Made by a program: the position numbers and the translations under genes. From positions 184,862-248,861 of the forward strand of contig JASANG010002626.1 of the NCBI GenBank assembly GCA_030248215.1: a stretch of DNA of 64,000 nt, given 5' to 3'. Each line of letters begins with the position of its first letter. Within the stretch, counting starts at the first letter, position 1. Positions 63,738-64,000 of the stretch are shown piece after piece. The notes beneath the pieces were generated by a model. That model worked only from the letters and a program-made list of their open reading frames with translations. It searched no databases and was not told the origin of the DNA. This DNA comes from Enoplolaimus lenunculus (lineage: Eukaryota > Nematoda > Enoplea > Enoplida > Thoracostomopsidae).

Positions 63738-64000
63738 AAACCAAGCAACTTTAGTTACTCCTACTATTAACACAGTGTCAGCTAATATGCTCATTGACAC
63801 AGCATTTCGTATATTCCCTAAGCGTAAAAAATTGAACGTCTTTACTATTTTAACTGAAACACTTTATTATTTTCATTGCATCCTGAGTTTTCAAATTAAT
63901 CATTCACAAAAAGAGCAAATTATTGAGATAGTCAAACGGTTTTACGTAAACTGCGAAATTAAAATTTGTCGTGTTATTTTAGACCCAAATTAAACACTTT
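63738..64000 (+). other. Open frame of uncertain status
   Basis: Open from inside the family J end to a TAA at 63991-63993; 88 codons, of which about 80 are outside the repeat. The peptide (RIFPKRKKLNVFTILTETLY and on) matched nothing I know. It could be part of an exon. Confidence 0.2.

Overview
The window looks like nuclear DNA of an animal, most likely a nematode. The evidence is long GT-AG introns, (TTAGGC)n motifs (the usual nematode telomere unit) scattered through short repeats, and a secreted-type gene that alternates lustrin-like Cys-rich modules with Kunitz modules, an arrangement common in nematodes. The very high density of short inverted-repeat elements suggests a repeat-rich lineage, possibly Enoplea or Mermithida, but that is a guess.

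Layout. About 1-21.3 kb holds no convincing gene. It is a patchwork of short non-autonomous DNA transposons (MITEs) with a few weak exon candidates. From 21318 to 48493 on the + strand lies one large gene for a divergent unconventional myosin. I could chain 22 exons with matching splice phases, giving about 1941 codons: a long N-terminal extension with proline motifs and about 160 residues of polyglutamine, a full motor domain, no visible IQ motif, and a C-terminal SH3-like stretch. From 57934 down to 51402 on the - strand lies a lustrin/Kunitz gene whose 5' end I could not place. The two genes converge on a 2.9 kb spacer. About 58-64 kb is repeat-rich again, with no gene I can support.

Repeat families are named here by letter for cross-reference. 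A and B: GGCC ends, 8-bp target duplications, cores of TTAGGC-like repeats. C: near-palindromic, TA target, CACTG ends. D: GAGTTGATTAATCAACTC-type motifs. E: about 220 bp, ends like GTATTCTCAAATGTGTATAG. F: about 280 bp, ends like AGCCCTATTCACACGTGCAA. G: ends with CAAGAGTG(T/G) motifs. H: GCCCGTAGCCAG-type ends, G-rich. I: GTAGTGACCCGAATAAGAG ends. J: GGGTGCAACCGGAATTCCGG ends. K: GC-rich GACGGACGG repeats. M: GCAACTTCCACAA ends. Nesting gives a partial insertion history: A within E, C within B, C within G, H within D, J within A.

The two most notable points are a myosin motor that has lost both partners of the switch I/switch II salt bridge, and MITE families whose core is nematode telomere-like repeat. 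No viral, retroviral or LTR element was recognised. Functional assignments rest on motif recognition by eye; no alignment or search was run.
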